Counted from the stretch's first letter, positions 46,066 to 57,695 are shown. The stretch is 64,000 nt of DNA from JAWKRB01 sp041389885 (GCA_041389885.1 JAWKRB010000012.1:124001-188000), one strand, 5' to 3'. The notes: generated from the letters alone by a model not told the origin. Numbers and translations are program-made.

Positions 46066-47019
46066 TCACCGCATCGCGCGCATCCCCGCGTCGACGTCGA
46101 TCACCGGGGCGTACCCGAGCTCGCGCCGGGCCTTGGCGGTGCTCACCGTCACCTCGCGGGACATCATCGACATCGCGAACGCGGTCACGGGCGGCGCGCG
46201 GCGGATCCCGAGGAGGCGCCACACCCCCTCGACCGCCCGCGCGAGGGGCCGCGCCAGGGCGCCCGGCACGCTGCGGTCGGGCAGCGCGACGCCCTGGGTC
46301 GCGGCGAGCGCCGTGAGGAACTCCCGCGCCGTGCGCACGCCCTCGTCGGCGACGAAATACGCGTGGCCCCCTCGGCCCTCGGTGAGCGCGAGCTCCACGG
46401 CGCGCGCGAGGTTGCGCACGTGGGTGGTCGACGTGCGCGCGCGGCCGCCGTCGAGCCACGCCCACGCGCCCTCCCGCGCCATGCGCAGCACCGCCGGGAG
46501 GACGGTGTTGTCCCGCGGGCCCCACACGAGCCGCGGTCGCAGCGAGAGCGCCACGAAGTCGGGCGCCGCGGCGGCGAGCACCCGTCGCTCGGCCTCGGCC
46601 TTGGTCTCGCTGTAGAGAAAGCGGTGCGCCTCGGGGTACGGGCGCGACTCGTCGACCTCGACCAGCGGGCTCCCGTCGAAGAGCGCGGCCTCGGTGCCGA
46701 TGTGAATGAAGCGCCGCGCCCCCGCCGCGCGGGCGACCTCGAGCATGCGGGCGGTGCCCTCGACGTTGCCGCGCCAGAACTGCTCCCGCGTGCCCCACTC
46801 CTCGACGTAGGCCGCGCAGTGCACCACGACGTCGCAGCCCGCGAGGTGCTCCGCCGTCACCACGTCGAGGTCGCAGAGGACCGCCCTCGCGCCGAAGCCC
46901 TCGACCGCCTGCGCCGAGCGCGGCGAGCGCGCCATCGCGACGACCTCGTGCGAGGGCGACAGCGCCTCGATGACGTGCCCGCCGACGAACCCCGAACCAC
47001 CCGTGACGAAGATCCTCAT
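46066..47019 (-). CDS. NAD-dependent epimerase/dehydratase (extended SDR)
   Basis: A 317-residue extended short-chain dehydrogenase with the N-terminal nucleotide-binding GGSGFVGGHV, the VHCAAYVEEWG segment, the YSETKAEAE catalytic Tyr/Lys motif and an SxRPxxVWGPRD block. The start is the ATG at 47019 (MRIFVTGG). It is convergent to the aminotransferase gene and divergent from a LysR regulator, which is a likely controller. Confidence 0.88.
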   Translation of the reverse strand: MRIFVTGGSGFVGGHVIEALSPSHEVVAMARSPRSAQAVEGFGARAVLCDLDVVTAEHLAGCDVVVHCAAYVEEWGTREQFWRGNVEGTARMLEVARAAGARRFIHIGTEAALFDGSPLVEVDESRPYPEAHRFLYSETKAEAERRVLAAAAPDFVALSLRPRLVWGPRDNTVLPAVLRMAREGAWAWLDGGRARTSTTHVRNLARAVELALTEGRGGHAYFVADEGVRTAREFLTALAATQGVALPDRSVPGALARPLARAVEGVWRLLGIRRAPPVTAFAMSMMSREVTVSTAKARRELGYAPVIDVDAGMRAMR

Positions 47020-47059
47020 GCCGCGAACATCGCCCCGAAGCGGATCATGTGTCGAATCG

Positions 47060-47069
47060 ATGCTAGTCA
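47060..47069. promoter_or_regulatory. Overlapping divergent -10-like boxes between epimerase and LysR genes
   Basis: TAGCAT on the minus strand (47065-47060) and TAGTCA on the plus strand (47064-47069) overlap in the 58-bp gap between the two divergent starts. This gives a compact shared control region, typical for LysR autoregulation. Confidence 0.35.
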
Positions 47070-47077
47070 TCTGAGTC

Positions 47078-48001
47078 ATGGTCTCTGTCGATGGGTTGGA
47101 CCTGGCCCTCCTGGCCTCGCTCGACGCGCTGCTCACCGAGCGCCACGTCACCCGCGCGGCGCGGCGCCTGGGCGTCACGCAGTCGTCGATGAGCCACAGC
47201 CTCGCGCGGCTGCGCGCCGCGCTGGGCGACCCCCTGCTCGTGCGGGTGGGGCGGGCGATGGTCCCGACGCCGCGGGCCGAGGCGATGGAGGCGCCGCTGC
47301 GCGAGGCCCTCGCGGCGCTGCGTCGCGCGGTGAGCGACGCGGGGCGCTTCGACCCGACCCGCTCGACGCGCGTCTTCACCCTCTCCTGCCCCGACCTGCT
47401 GGCGCCGGTGATCCCCGAGCTCCTGCGCGCGCTGGCGGCGGAGGCGCCGGGGGTGTCGCTCCAGGTGGTCGAGCGCTCGGGCGAGACCCTCGCGGCGCTC
47501 GCCTCGGGGGGCTGCGACGTGGCCCTGGGTCCGCGTCCGTCGAAGGCCCCGGGGGTCGTGCTGCGCCCGCTGGGCTCGCTGAGCTGGTGCGTGCTCGCGC
47601 GCCGGGGCCACCCCGCGGCCCGCCGCCGGCTCACCGCCGCGGCGTGGGCCCGCTACCCCCACGTGGTGGTGCGCTCGGGCGACGCCTCGCCCAACCGCGT
47701 CGCGCAGGCGATCGCCGGGGCGGGGGTGGCGCGCACCGTCGGGGTCACGCTGCCAGGCTTTCTCCCCGCGGCGTGGACCGTCGCCCGGAGCGACCTGCTC
47801 TTCACGGCGCCTCGCGAGCTGGTCGACGAGCTCGCCGAGGCGCTCGACCTCCGGGTGATGACCCCGCCGACGCCCATCCCCCCGGTCGCGGTGGCGGCGC
47901 TCTGGCACGAGCGCATGCAGGCCGACGCGGGGCACCGGTGGTTTCGCGAGCTCACGGTCACGGTGATGCGGCGTCGGCTCCGGGCCTCGGCGCGGGGCTG
48001 A
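47078..48001 (+). CDS. LysR family transcriptional regulator
   Basis: A 307-residue LysR protein. The N-terminal winged HTH (residues about 8-65: LTERHVTRAARRLGVTQSSMSHSLARLRAALGD, in two parts) is canonical, and the C-terminal effector-binding domain follows (FTLSCPDLLAPVIPELL). The inducer is unknown. It is divergent from the epimerase gene, with 58 bp between starts, the usual arrangement for a regulator and its target. Confidence 0.9.
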   Translation: MVSVDGLDLALLASLDALLTERHVTRAARRLGVTQSSMSHSLARLRAALGDPLLVRVGRAMVPTPRAEAMEAPLREALAALRRAVSDAGRFDPTRSTRVFTLSCPDLLAPVIPELLRALAAEAPGVSLQVVERSGETLAALASGGCDVALGPRPSKAPGVVLRPLGSLSWCVLARRGHPAARRRLTAAAWARYPHVVVRSGDASPNRVAQAIAGAGVARTVGVTLPGFLPAAWTVARSDLLFTAPRELVDELAEALDLRVMTPPTPIPPVAVAALWHERMQADAGHRWFRELTVTVMRRRLRASARG

Positions 48002-48049
48002 GCGCCGACGGCGCGTTTGCTCCGGCTCGCTCCCTCGCCTCCCCCGCGC

Positions 48050-49105
48050 TCAGGGGACCCCGCGCGTCGGGGCCGTGACGACATCGCCGCGGAGCGTGAC
48101 CCGCCAGCGCCCCTCGCCCACCGCCTCGAAGCGCACCTCGGTGCCGAGAAACTCGCGGATCACCTCGGCGTGCGTGGTGCTGTGCAGCGAGGGCGCGGTG
48201 GTCAAGAACTCCCCTCCCCCCGCGAGGGCCATCGGCAGCATGAGCTGATCGCACAGGTGCTCGCCCACGGGGACCTCGGCCTCGAGCCAGGCGCGCGCCT
48301 CGTCGGCCACCCGGCGCGCGACGGTCTCCGCCGTCACCCCCCGCTCGCCGAGGCCCGCGAAGAGCTCGGTGGCGTGCTCGCAGGCCAGCTCGACGAAGAC
48401 CACGTTGCCCGGCCCCTCGCGGGCGTCGAGCTTCTCGGCGAGGCCCGAGACCTCGGGTCCCCAGCCCATCGCCGCGCGCAGCGCGCTCAGCTCGCGGCTC
48501 GCGACCTCGCGGCCGACGCCGGCCACGCGCGCGACGATTCGCTTGTCTCGCAATGCTCCCCGCGTCGTAATGGAGATCGGGCGCAGCGCGCTCACGCCGT
48601 GCACCGTCGCGCCCCAACGGCCTCCGCCCGCGGGGTAGAAGCCGTGCCGCTCGAAGGTGAGCTCGCAGCGCAGGCCCATGCGCGCGAGCACGGGGAGGTA
48701 CACCCGCTCGAGGAAGTCGTAGGTCGGCGCCATGGGGTTGTGCGTGCCGCCGGTGAGCCGCAGGGTCGAGGGCGCGGGGGTGAGCGCGAGGGCGGGGAGC
48801 ACGGTCTGAAAGACCAGGGTGCTGCTGCCCGCGGTGCCGATGTCGAAGTCGTAGTCCCCCGCGGTGATCGCGCCTGGGTAGAACGCGACCTCCGACGAGC
48901 CCACGCGGTCGCCCTCGACCGCGCCGAAGCACACCGACGCCGCGGCCCGGAGCGCCACGAGGTGCTGCGGGCGGAGCCCGGGCTTGGGCCGCCCCGCGCG
49001 CACCCGGCGCAGGCGAAGGGCCTTCCCCGTCAGCATCGAGAGCGCGAGCGACGAGCGGAGCACCTGCCCGCCGCCCTCCCCCATGGATCCATCGAGCTCG
49101 ATCAT
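48050..49105 (-). CDS. rtcA: RNA 3'-terminal phosphate cyclase
   Basis: A 351-residue RtcA, which converts RNA 3'-phosphates to 2',3'-cyclic phosphates using ATP. The N-terminus LDGSMGEGGGQVLRSSLALS is the family signature; further blocks are AGRPKPGLRPQHL, GTAGSSTLVFQ, LTGGTHNPMAPTYDFLERVY and, near the end, LADQ-like VGEHLCDQLMLPMALAGGGEF (in two parts). The His-bearing segment SLHSTTHAEVIREF fits the nucleotidyl-accepting His region. The ATG at 49105 is 18 nt from a TATAGT box. No rtcB or rtcR is nearby. Confidence 0.95.
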   Translation of the reverse strand: MIELDGSMGEGGGQVLRSSLALSMLTGKALRLRRVRAGRPKPGLRPQHLVALRAAASVCFGAVEGDRVGSSEVAFYPGAITAGDYDFDIGTAGSSTLVFQTVLPALALTPAPSTLRLTGGTHNPMAPTYDFLERVYLPVLARMGLRCELTFERHGFYPAGGGRWGATVHGVSALRPISITTRGALRDKRIVARVAGVGREVASRELSALRAAMGWGPEVSGLAEKLDAREGPGNVVFVELACEHATELFAGLGERGVTAETVARRVADEARAWLEAEVPVGEHLCDQLMLPMALAGGGEFLTTAPSLHSTTHAEVIREFLGTEVRFEAVGEGRWRVTLRGDVVTAPTRGVP

Positions 49106-49123
49106 CGCGTTGTCTCCGCGCGG

Positions 49124-49129
49124 ACTATA
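49124..49129 (-). promoter_or_regulatory. -10-like box of rtcA
   Basis: TATAGT on the minus strand, one base from the sigma-70 -10 consensus, 18 nt upstream of the rtcA ATG. Confidence 0.35.
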
Positions 49130-49165
49130 GACGGTGACCCGCGCACAGCCGACGCCCTCTCCGTG

Positions 49166-49171
49166 TACCGT
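49166..49171 (+). promoter_or_regulatory. -10-like box of the radical SAM operon
   Basis: TACCGT, 6 nt before the ATG at 49178. If used, transcription would start at or next to the start codon, giving a leaderless mRNA. Confidence 0.3.
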
Positions 49172-49177
49172 ATCGCC

Positions 49178-50341
49178 ATGAGGGTGCTCCCGCTCTTCAC
49201 CCCGACGGCCCCGGCGCCTTCGGTCACCGCCGCGCCTCGCGCGCGCACCTCGATCACGCCCCGGCTCATCGAGCTGAAGGCGCGGATCTTCTGCCAGGGC
49301 CTGCGCATCGACGACGCGCTCTGGGCCGAGCTCACCGACGAGAACCACTACCGCCACAAGCGCGCGGGGCTCTCGCAGGGGCGCTTCTTTCGGCTCCTCG
49401 ACGGCGAGTCGTTCACGTCGGTGAACGCCCCCGTGCGCGAGCCCTTCGTGCAGCGCTCGACGATCCACCTCCGGCGCGAGCCCGGCGGCTACGCGGTCTT
49501 TGAGGGCGACGAGCGGCTCTGCGCCGCGGAGCCCTTCGCGTGGCCGAGGTGGTACCAGCGCACCGCGAGCAACGGCGCGCCGATGTCGACGGTGGTGAGC
49601 GCGCACTGCGACACGAGCCTCTACACGGCGATCTACCAGGGCGGCTGCGACTACTGGCACGACGACCAGATGTGCGCGTTCTGCGCGATGAAGATCGATC
49701 AGAAGTCCCAGTGGCGGCCGGTGGAGCTGATCATCGAGGTCGCGAAGGCCGCGCAGGCCGAGAACCCCGCGGCGGAGATCTCCTTCGGCGGCGGCACGCG
49801 GCTCACGGCCGACAAGGGCGCGCGGCACAAGGCGAAGGCCATCGCGGCCTTCAAGCGCGAGGTCGACATGCCCGTGTGCGTCGAGATGGCGCCCCCCGAC
49901 ACCGACGACTGGATCGACCGGCTCAAAGACTCCGGCCTCGACGCCGTGCTCTTCAACCTCGAGCTCTGGAACGACGAGCGACGGCGCGCCCTCATGCCCG
50001 GCAAGGCCGCGATCACCCGCGCGCGCTACCTCGACGCGCTCTCGTACGCCGCGAAGGTGCTCGGACCCAACCAGTCGTCGAGCCAGGTCATCGTGGGCCT
50101 CGAGCCCGTCGAAGACACGCTCCAGGCGGTGCGCGCGGTGATCGACGCGGGGGCCATTCCCCTGCCCGTGGTGTTTCGCCCGCTGCCGGGGACGGCCCTG
50201 AGCGAGCACCCCACGCCCCCCCTCGACGAGGTCCTCGAGGTCTTCGAGAAGACCTACCAGTGGATGGAAGACGCGCGCCTCGCGGGGGCCGAGTCTCGCT
50301 CGGGGTGCGCCCTCTGCGGCGCGTGCTCGGCGCACCGATGA
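49178..50341 (+). CDS. Radical SAM protein
   Basis: A 387-residue radical SAM enzyme. The cluster-binding motif is GGCDYWHDDQMCAFCAMK, i.e. CxxxxxxxxCxxC rather than the common CxxxCxxC. A glycine-rich SAM-contact segment follows (EISFGGGTRL), then barrel strands (VDMPVCVEMAPPDTDDWI, AVLFNLELWND, VIVGLEPVEDT). A second cysteine cluster closes the protein (GCALCGACSAHR), possibly binding an auxiliary cluster. The start is the ATG at 49178. The stop overlaps the next start (ATGA). The substrate is unknown. Confidence 0.88.
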   Translation: MRVLPLFTPTAPAPSVTAAPRARTSITPRLIELKARIFCQGLRIDDALWAELTDENHYRHKRAGLSQGRFFRLLDGESFTSVNAPVREPFVQRSTIHLRREPGGYAVFEGDERLCAAEPFAWPRWYQRTASNGAPMSTVVSAHCDTSLYTAIYQGGCDYWHDDQMCAFCAMKIDQKSQWRPVELIIEVAKAAQAENPAAEISFGGGTRLTADKGARHKAKAIAAFKREVDMPVCVEMAPPDTDDWIDRLKDSGLDAVLFNLELWNDERRRALMPGKAAITRARYLDALSYAAKVLGPNQSSSQVIVGLEPVEDTLQAVRAVIDAGAIPLPVVFRPLPGTALSEHPTPPLDEVLEVFEKTYQWMEDARLAGAESRSGCALCGACSAHR

Positions 50342-51195
50342 GCGCGGTCACCTACGCCCAGACCCTCAAGCCCGCGGCGGTCGAGACGCCGCTGGACCTC
50401 GGGTTCTTTCGCCCCGCCGCGTGGCGCGCCGTGCAGCTCGCCCTGCCCACGCGCATGACCGCCAACCAGATGACCGGGCTGAGCATCGTCGCGGGGCTCG
50501 CGGGCGCGGCGCTCCTCGCGTCTCCGCGGCGCGACGCGATGGCGCTCTCGGCGATCTTCTCGGTGCTCTACGGCGTGCTCGACTGCGCCGACGGACAGCT
50601 CGCCCGCGCCCGCGGCACCTCCTCGCGGCTGGGTCGCGTGCTCGACGGCATGAGCGACTACATCGTCGGGAGCGCCTCGGGCGTCGCGATCTCGCTGCAC
50701 CTCGGCGGGCTCTACGGCCCCTGGGGCTACGCCTTCGGCGCGGGCGGGTTCTTCTCCGTGATGCTCCAGGGCACCCTCTTCGACCACTTCAAGAACCGCT
50801 ACCTCACCCGCGCCGCGTCGCGGTACCGCGAGGGCGACGACCTCGCCGAGACCCTCGACGACCTCGAGGCCCTCCGCGCCTCGGGGGGCGCGCCCTTCTC
50901 CGTCGCGCTGCTGCGCGTGTACGCGGTCTTTCTGCGCGTGCAGTCTGCCCTCGGCGGCGCGCGCCGCGAGGCGCCCCTCGACCCCGCGAGGGCGGAGCGC
51001 TACGCGACGCTCCTACGCCCCGTCGCGCGGGGATGGGCCTGGCTGGGGCCGTCCACCCACGTCTTCGTGATGGGCCTCGCGCTGCTGAGCGACGCCCTCG
51101 CGCCCTACGTCGCGCTGCGGCTCACCCTGGGCAACGTCGCGATGCTCGGACTGCTCCTCGCGCAGCGCGCCAGGGAGCGCGAGGTGGCTCGGTGA
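50338..51195 (+). CDS. CDP-alcohol phosphatidyltransferase family protein
   Basis: A 285-residue membrane enzyme with the CDP-OH-P transferase signature DG-x2-AR-x8-G-x3-D-x3-D (seen as DCADGQLARARG, then SSRLGRVLDGMSD), whose Asp residues bind Mg and catalyse displacement of CMP. Several transmembrane helices follow. It overlaps the radical SAM gene by 4 nt and the next gene by 4 nt, so the three make a tightly coupled operon that probably acts on a lipid head group. Confidence 0.9.
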   Translation: MSAVTYAQTLKPAAVETPLDLGFFRPAAWRAVQLALPTRMTANQMTGLSIVAGLAGAALLASPRRDAMALSAIFSVLYGVLDCADGQLARARGTSSRLGRVLDGMSDYIVGSASGVAISLHLGGLYGPWGYAFGAGGFFSVMLQGTLFDHFKNRYLTRAASRYREGDDLAETLDDLEALRASGGAPFSVALLRVYAVFLRVQSALGGARREAPLDPARAERYATLLRPVARGWAWLGPSTHVFVMGLALLSDALAPYVALRLTLGNVAMLGLLLAQRAREREVAR

Positions 51196-51782
51196 GCGAG
51201 GCGCTGACGGGGTGGCCCCGGGTGAAGCGCGCGCTCTCGGCGACGCTCCCGCACGCGCTGGTGGTGCCCGCGTTCGGGGCGATCGCGCTGCTGGGGAGCT
51301 CGGTCCTCGCGGCGCTGGGCACGGGCGCGCTGGTGCGCGGGTTCGGTCAGGCCGCCCTCGCGCTGACCTCGGGGGGCGGGGGCGGGCACGGCTACGGGAT
51401 CCTCGCGGGCATCGCCGTGTGGGCGATTCTGCTGGTGAGCGGCGCGGGGGCGGCGGTGGGCTTCGTGCTCCTCTCGACGGCGTGCGCGATGAGCGCGGGG
51501 ATGATCCTCTCGGGGCTCATCGACCTCGCGCGGCTCCCGCGAGCGATCGCGCGCACCGACACCCTCTACCCCAAGCGCTGGGGCGCCTGGGCCGCGGCCC
51601 TCTCCCTCGCCGCGGTGGCGCTCGCGAGCGCCCTCGCCGCCGCGGACGTCGGCCGGGTGAGCGCCGTCGAGGTGACCGTCACGATCCTGCTCGCCGGTCC
51701 GCTCTGCGGCCTCGCGCTGCTCGTGGGGCTCCTCGTGCGCGCCGCCGCGCGGGTGGGAGAAAATCGTCGCAGCGGCCCGTGA
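51192..51782 (+). CDS. Multi-pass membrane protein, last gene of radical SAM operon
   Basis: A 196-residue protein with four hydrophobic segments (LVVPAFGAIALLGSSVLAAL, ILAGIAVWAILLVSGAGAAVGF in parts, SLAAVALASALAAADV, VTVTILLAGPLCGLALLVGLL in parts) and a Gly-rich loop (SGGGGGHGYG). The GTG at 51192 overlaps the previous stop. Unknown function; likely a partner of the CDP-alcohol transferase. Confidence 0.78.
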   Translation: MSEALTGWPRVKRALSATLPHALVVPAFGAIALLGSSVLAALGTGALVRGFGQAALALTSGGGGGHGYGILAGIAVWAILLVSGAGAAVGFVLLSTACAMSAGMILSGLIDLARLPRAIARTDTLYPKRWGAWAAALSLAAVALASALAAADVGRVSAVEVTVTILLAGPLCGLALLVGLLVRAAARVGENRRSGP

Positions 51783-51818
51783 CCTGGGGCTCCTCTGACC
51801 AACCCCCGAGACCCTCCG

Positions 51819-51858
51819 ATATTTCAATAATTTCAGATACTTACGACACTACCCACAT
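51819..51858 (+). promoter_or_regulatory. AT-rich upstream region
   Basis: A short, clearly AT-rich stretch (around ATATTTCAATAATTTCAG) in an otherwise GC-rich area, before the secreted-protein gene at 51889. It is likely a promoter region; no exact -35/-10 pair can be fixed. Confidence 0.3.
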
Positions 51859-51888
51859 TGGCCTGCGCGTTGCAAAACGCCTCCCACG

Positions 51889-53376
51889 ATGAGAGCGCCG
51901 AGGGAGATGGGCACGTCGACGGGTCACGCACGCCTGGCTGGGGTTCTGGCGTGGATGGCGCTCTCGGGCGCGTGCGTCGCGCCTGACGACGCCGACACGG
52001 GCGTTGACGCGGTGCGCGCGGCGCCGGTCCCCGCGGCGAGCGATGTCGACACGGTGGCGCGGTGGTGCAGCGATCACAACGGAGGGGACACGCGCTCGCT
52101 GGGCGGCCCGACGAACCCCTGCGTGCGCATGTGCGGCACGGTGCAGGGCGCCCGCGACGCGGCGCGGGGCGGGATCATCACGGCGATGATCCAGCTCCAG
52201 TCTGACTTCAACCCCGCCGACACGACCCGCCGCTGCATCGCGAGCCTCGGGGGCAACGCCGACATCATCTACCGGCAGATCCGCGGCATGACCACCGACC
52301 CGTACTGCATGGCCCACCCCGCGACCTGCGGGCTGAGCCTCGCGTCGACGGCGATGTGCACCTTCGCGTCGTGCTTTCCGCCGACGGTGCCGCACGGGCG
52401 GGCGATCTCCGCGGTGTGCGCGCTCGCGCCGATCCTCGTGAACGCGTGGGAGCGCGGGCAGTACTTCAACCTCTGCGTGCAGAACATTCAGAACGAGCTC
52501 TCGGTGCCGATCAACCCCGGCCAGGGGTGCACCTGCCAGCGCCAGGAGATGCGCCGCTCGTATGGGAGCTACGTCGCCTGCGGCCCGCAGCAGGCGTGGG
52601 CGCAGGTGGGCACCGCCGAGGCCAACTGCGCCAACCGCGACGGCGACTGGCTCCCGGTCGCGAGCACCCAGTGCGAGAGCGACGGCGCGAGCAGCGGCGG
52701 CACGTTCTACCGCTACACCAACTGCCATTTCGTCAGCGCGCCCAACCCCGAGTGGTGCGAGTTTCGCCAGCGCTTCATCGAGCGCGCGACGAACATGCAG
52801 GCCGGCGAGCCCTCGGCGTGTGTGTGCCAGCGCGACGAGGTCGCCCGCACGGGGGTGCTCGGCTCGCGGGTGTGCGCGACCGCGCAGGTCAACCTGGGCA
52901 CGCGCCTCGGCGCCCAGGGCTGCGCGGCGAACAACGGCCGCGAGAGCGCCTGGCTCCCCGCGGCGAACCCCGCCTGCGGCGTGCGCGACGGGAACACCTG
53001 GTACCGCTACAGCCACTGCGAGCTGGTCGAGCCCAGCAACCCGCGGTGGAACCAGGCCGGGCTCCCCGCGGCGATGCGTCCGCCCGTGTCGCTCGTGGGC
53101 GCGCCGGGCTGCCCCGCCGACCCCGCGGCGTCGTGGCCCGAGCCGCAGCAGCCCATGCCCGGCGGCCAGGGCGGCGGAATGTCTCCGACGATCACGAGCT
53201 GCATGAGCCACTTCGACGGGCGGGTCTACGGCCTCGGCGCGTGCGTCGAGAGCTGGCTGGATCAGGGCGTCTGGTACCAGTGCTCCGACACGGGCTGGGC
53301 GCGGACCACGGGCAACGGCGCGTCGAGCGCGTCGGGGCCGCACGGCGCGTGCACCGAGCGCGTGCCCCGGAGCTGA
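51889..53376 (+). CDS. Cysteine-rich secreted lipoprotein, unknown function
   Basis: A 495-residue protein with a lipoprotein-like signal (GVLAWMALSGAC). About 35 cysteines are spread over the protein, and two homologous modules of about 95 residues recur (CTCQRQEMRRSYGSYVACGP..., CVCQRDEVARTGVLGSRVC..., each ending W/FYRYxxCxxV). The start is the ATG at 51889; an ATG at 51907 is possible. It is probably disulphide-stabilised and surface-exposed; no family known to me. Confidence 0.75.
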   Translation: MRAPREMGTSTGHARLAGVLAWMALSGACVAPDDADTGVDAVRAAPVPAASDVDTVARWCSDHNGGDTRSLGGPTNPCVRMCGTVQGARDAARGGIITAMIQLQSDFNPADTTRRCIASLGGNADIIYRQIRGMTTDPYCMAHPATCGLSLASTAMCTFASCFPPTVPHGRAISAVCALAPILVNAWERGQYFNLCVQNIQNELSVPINPGQGCTCQRQEMRRSYGSYVACGPQQAWAQVGTAEANCANRDGDWLPVASTQCESDGASSGGTFYRYTNCHFVSAPNPEWCEFRQRFIERATNMQAGEPSACVCQRDEVARTGVLGSRVCATAQVNLGTRLGAQGCAANNGRESAWLPAANPACGVRDGNTWYRYSHCELVEPSNPRWNQAGLPAAMRPPVSLVGAPGCPADPAASWPEPQQPMPGGQGGGMSPTITSCMSHFDGRVYGLGACVESWLDQGVWYQCSDTGWARTTGNGASSASGPHGACTERVPRS

Positions 53377-53389
53377 GCGCGCGGGTCGA

Positions 53390-53869
53390 TCAGGGGCAGC
53401 GCACGCTGCCCATCGAGCCGGGATACACCGTGAGGCTGTAGGTCCCGTTGCGGGTCGAGGTGTAGGTGAACGTGCTCGCGTAGATCGTGTGCGCGCCGCT
53501 GGTCGTCGGCGTGTAGATCAGCCGGCTGTTGGGATAGCCCGCGCCGTCGTCGTCGGTGCGCGCGTTGTCGGTGCGGCCGCCGGGTCCATGAATCGAGACG
53601 TAGGGGTCGAAGCTGCTCCCGCTCGTGCGGCACATCAGCAGCGTGACCGGCTCGCCCGCGCTCAGGGTGACCGTCCACGTCTCCGCCGGGACCTCGATGG
53701 AGCTCGAGCGCCCGGGCAGGGTCGTGCGCCCCGTCGAGCCGTCGATGGAGCCGCTCACGGTGGCGCCGAGGCTCGTGCCGCCTCGCGAGGTGGGGCCGAA
53801 GGTGATGTTGTCGCCGCAGGCGGCGAGCGACAGGGCGAACACGACGGTCAGAGCAGACTTCAAGATCAT
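53390..53869 (-). CDS. Lipoprotein with PPC-like (pre-peptidase C-terminal) domain
   Basis: A 159-residue lipoprotein (ALTVVFALSLAAC). The mature part is a beta-sandwich of the bacterial pre-peptidase type: VTLSAGEPVTLLMCRTSGS, FDPYVSIHGPGG, and SGAHTIYASTF before GTYSLTVYPG. No peptidase is attached. A GGAG site lies 8 nt upstream of the ATG at 53869. It converges on the Cys-rich secreted protein gene. Confidence 0.78.
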   Translation of the reverse strand: MILKSALTVVFALSLAACGDNITFGPTSRGGTSLGATVSGSIDGSTGRTTLPGRSSSIEVPAETWTVTLSAGEPVTLLMCRTSGSSFDPYVSIHGPGGRTDNARTDDDGAGYPNSRLIYTPTTSGAHTIYASTFTYTSTRNGTYSLTVYPGSMGSVRCP

Positions 53870-54007
53870 CGACGTTTCTCCAGGAGCCCGTGTGGCCCGC
53901 GACGCGCGAACCCGGCGAAGCTCAGCGCGACCCCGTCGCGCCGCGGCACTAGAGAACGACGACGCGTCCGGGTCAAGCGGACCCCTGGGGCTCCGCGGCG
54001 ACGGGCG

Positions 54008-55039
54008 CTACACCAGCACGTAGGTCTGCGTGACGCGCCGACCGTCGCGGAGGATCTCGACGCGGAGCTCGTCGCTCGCGCGCAGCCGCGAGTACGCCTC
54101 GAGGCAGCGGTCGGGCGTCGCGATGTCGAAGCCGCCCACGCGCAGGATCACGTCGCCGCTGCGAACCCCCAGGCCCGAGAGCGCGTCGCCGGGGCGCACG
54201 CCCACCACCCGCACGCCCACCACGCGACCGCCTCGGCGCGCGGGCACGATCCGCACGCTCCGCGCGAGACCCGTGGGCAGCAGCATCCCCTGCAGCGACT
54301 CGCGACGGAGCACGAAGGCGCCCGGAGGCGCGACGCGCGCGCGCGGCCCCTCCTCGCGCGCGGGCGCCGCCGCGGTCGAGAGGTAGAGCGTGCGCCCCGC
54401 GACATCGACCGCGTAGCCCGCGGCGACGAAGGCCGCCCGCGCCGCCTCCAGCGCGTTCTGGTCGCGGGTGAGCCGCAGCCGCACCGGGCGCGCGTCGCGC
54501 TCCCTCACGCGCTGCACGGTGATCGACGCCAGGCGCTCCAGCCGCGTCGCGCAGACGTCGACCGGGCCGTCGCAGGCGAGCTCCGCGGCGCTCACCTCGC
54601 GCTCCAGCCGCAGCACGCCGTCGGCGTCGTGGAGCCAGAGCCCGCGGCCCGCGGCGTAGGCGTTGAGGGCGCGGAGCGCGTCGCGGAGCGATCCGTCGGT
54701 GGCGTCGGCCACGCGGGCGCGCCGCGCGACGTCTTCGACGTCCGGCGCGACGTAGAGCGGGACGCGGTGTCGCGCCGCGAGCTGCTCCGCCGCGCTGAAG
54801 AGCGTGAGCGCGGGGCGGGCCCTCGTGTGGCGCATGGGAGGACGCGCGGCGACGCCCGAGAGCACGGCGCTCACGTGCATCGACGCGGCGCCGAGGCCGA
54901 GCGCCATGGCCGAGAGCGCGAGGCTCAACCTGGGATAGAGCCGGGGCGCCTCGGGCGCGGGGGGCGCCTGCGGGAGGAGGGCCTCACGGTAGGGCGCGCA
55001 CGCGCCGGCAGCGGACGAAACGTGGGGGTGGTCACTCAT
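54008..55039 (-). CDS. PDZ-domain, GspC-like membrane protein
   Basis: A 343-residue protein with one N-terminal hydrophobic segment (LSLALSAMALGLGAASMHV), a secretin/STN-like or transport-linked region in the middle (LRDALRALNAYAAGRGLWLHDADGVLRL, in parts), and a C-terminal PDZ domain (VRPGDALSGLGVRSGDVILRVGGFDI, in parts). The layout resembles type II secretion component C, which links inner membrane and secretin, but no other T2SS gene is nearby. The ATG at 55039 was chosen; one 6 bases upstream is possible. Confidence 0.72.
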   Translation of the reverse strand: MSDHPHVSSAAGACAPYREALLPQAPPAPEAPRLYPRLSLALSAMALGLGAASMHVSAVLSGVAARPPMRHTRARPALTLFSAAEQLAARHRVPLYVAPDVEDVARRARVADATDGSLRDALRALNAYAAGRGLWLHDADGVLRLEREVSAAELACDGPVDVCATRLERLASITVQRVRERDARPVRLRLTRDQNALEAARAAFVAAGYAVDVAGRTLYLSTAAAPAREEGPRARVAPPGAFVLRRESLQGMLLPTGLARSVRIVPARRGGRVVGVRVVGVRPGDALSGLGVRSGDVILRVGGFDIATPDRCLEAYSRLRASDELRVEILRDGRRVTQTYVLV

Positions 55040-55172
55040 GCCCACACTCAGAGCAGCGCCCGTGCCGAGGTCAGAGAGCCTCGAAATGAAGACGTTTTCG
55101 TGAGAGCTCCGCGGCCGCGCGCTGACATCTCGTCGCCGCGCGGAGCCCGCGCTCGTGACATTGCGTCGACGC

Positions 55173-57695
<2,523 letters not shown>

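Noticed and set aside
54008..55039. Type II secretion operon
   Set aside because: The PDZ protein resembles GspC but no GspD-M gene lies in the vicinity.
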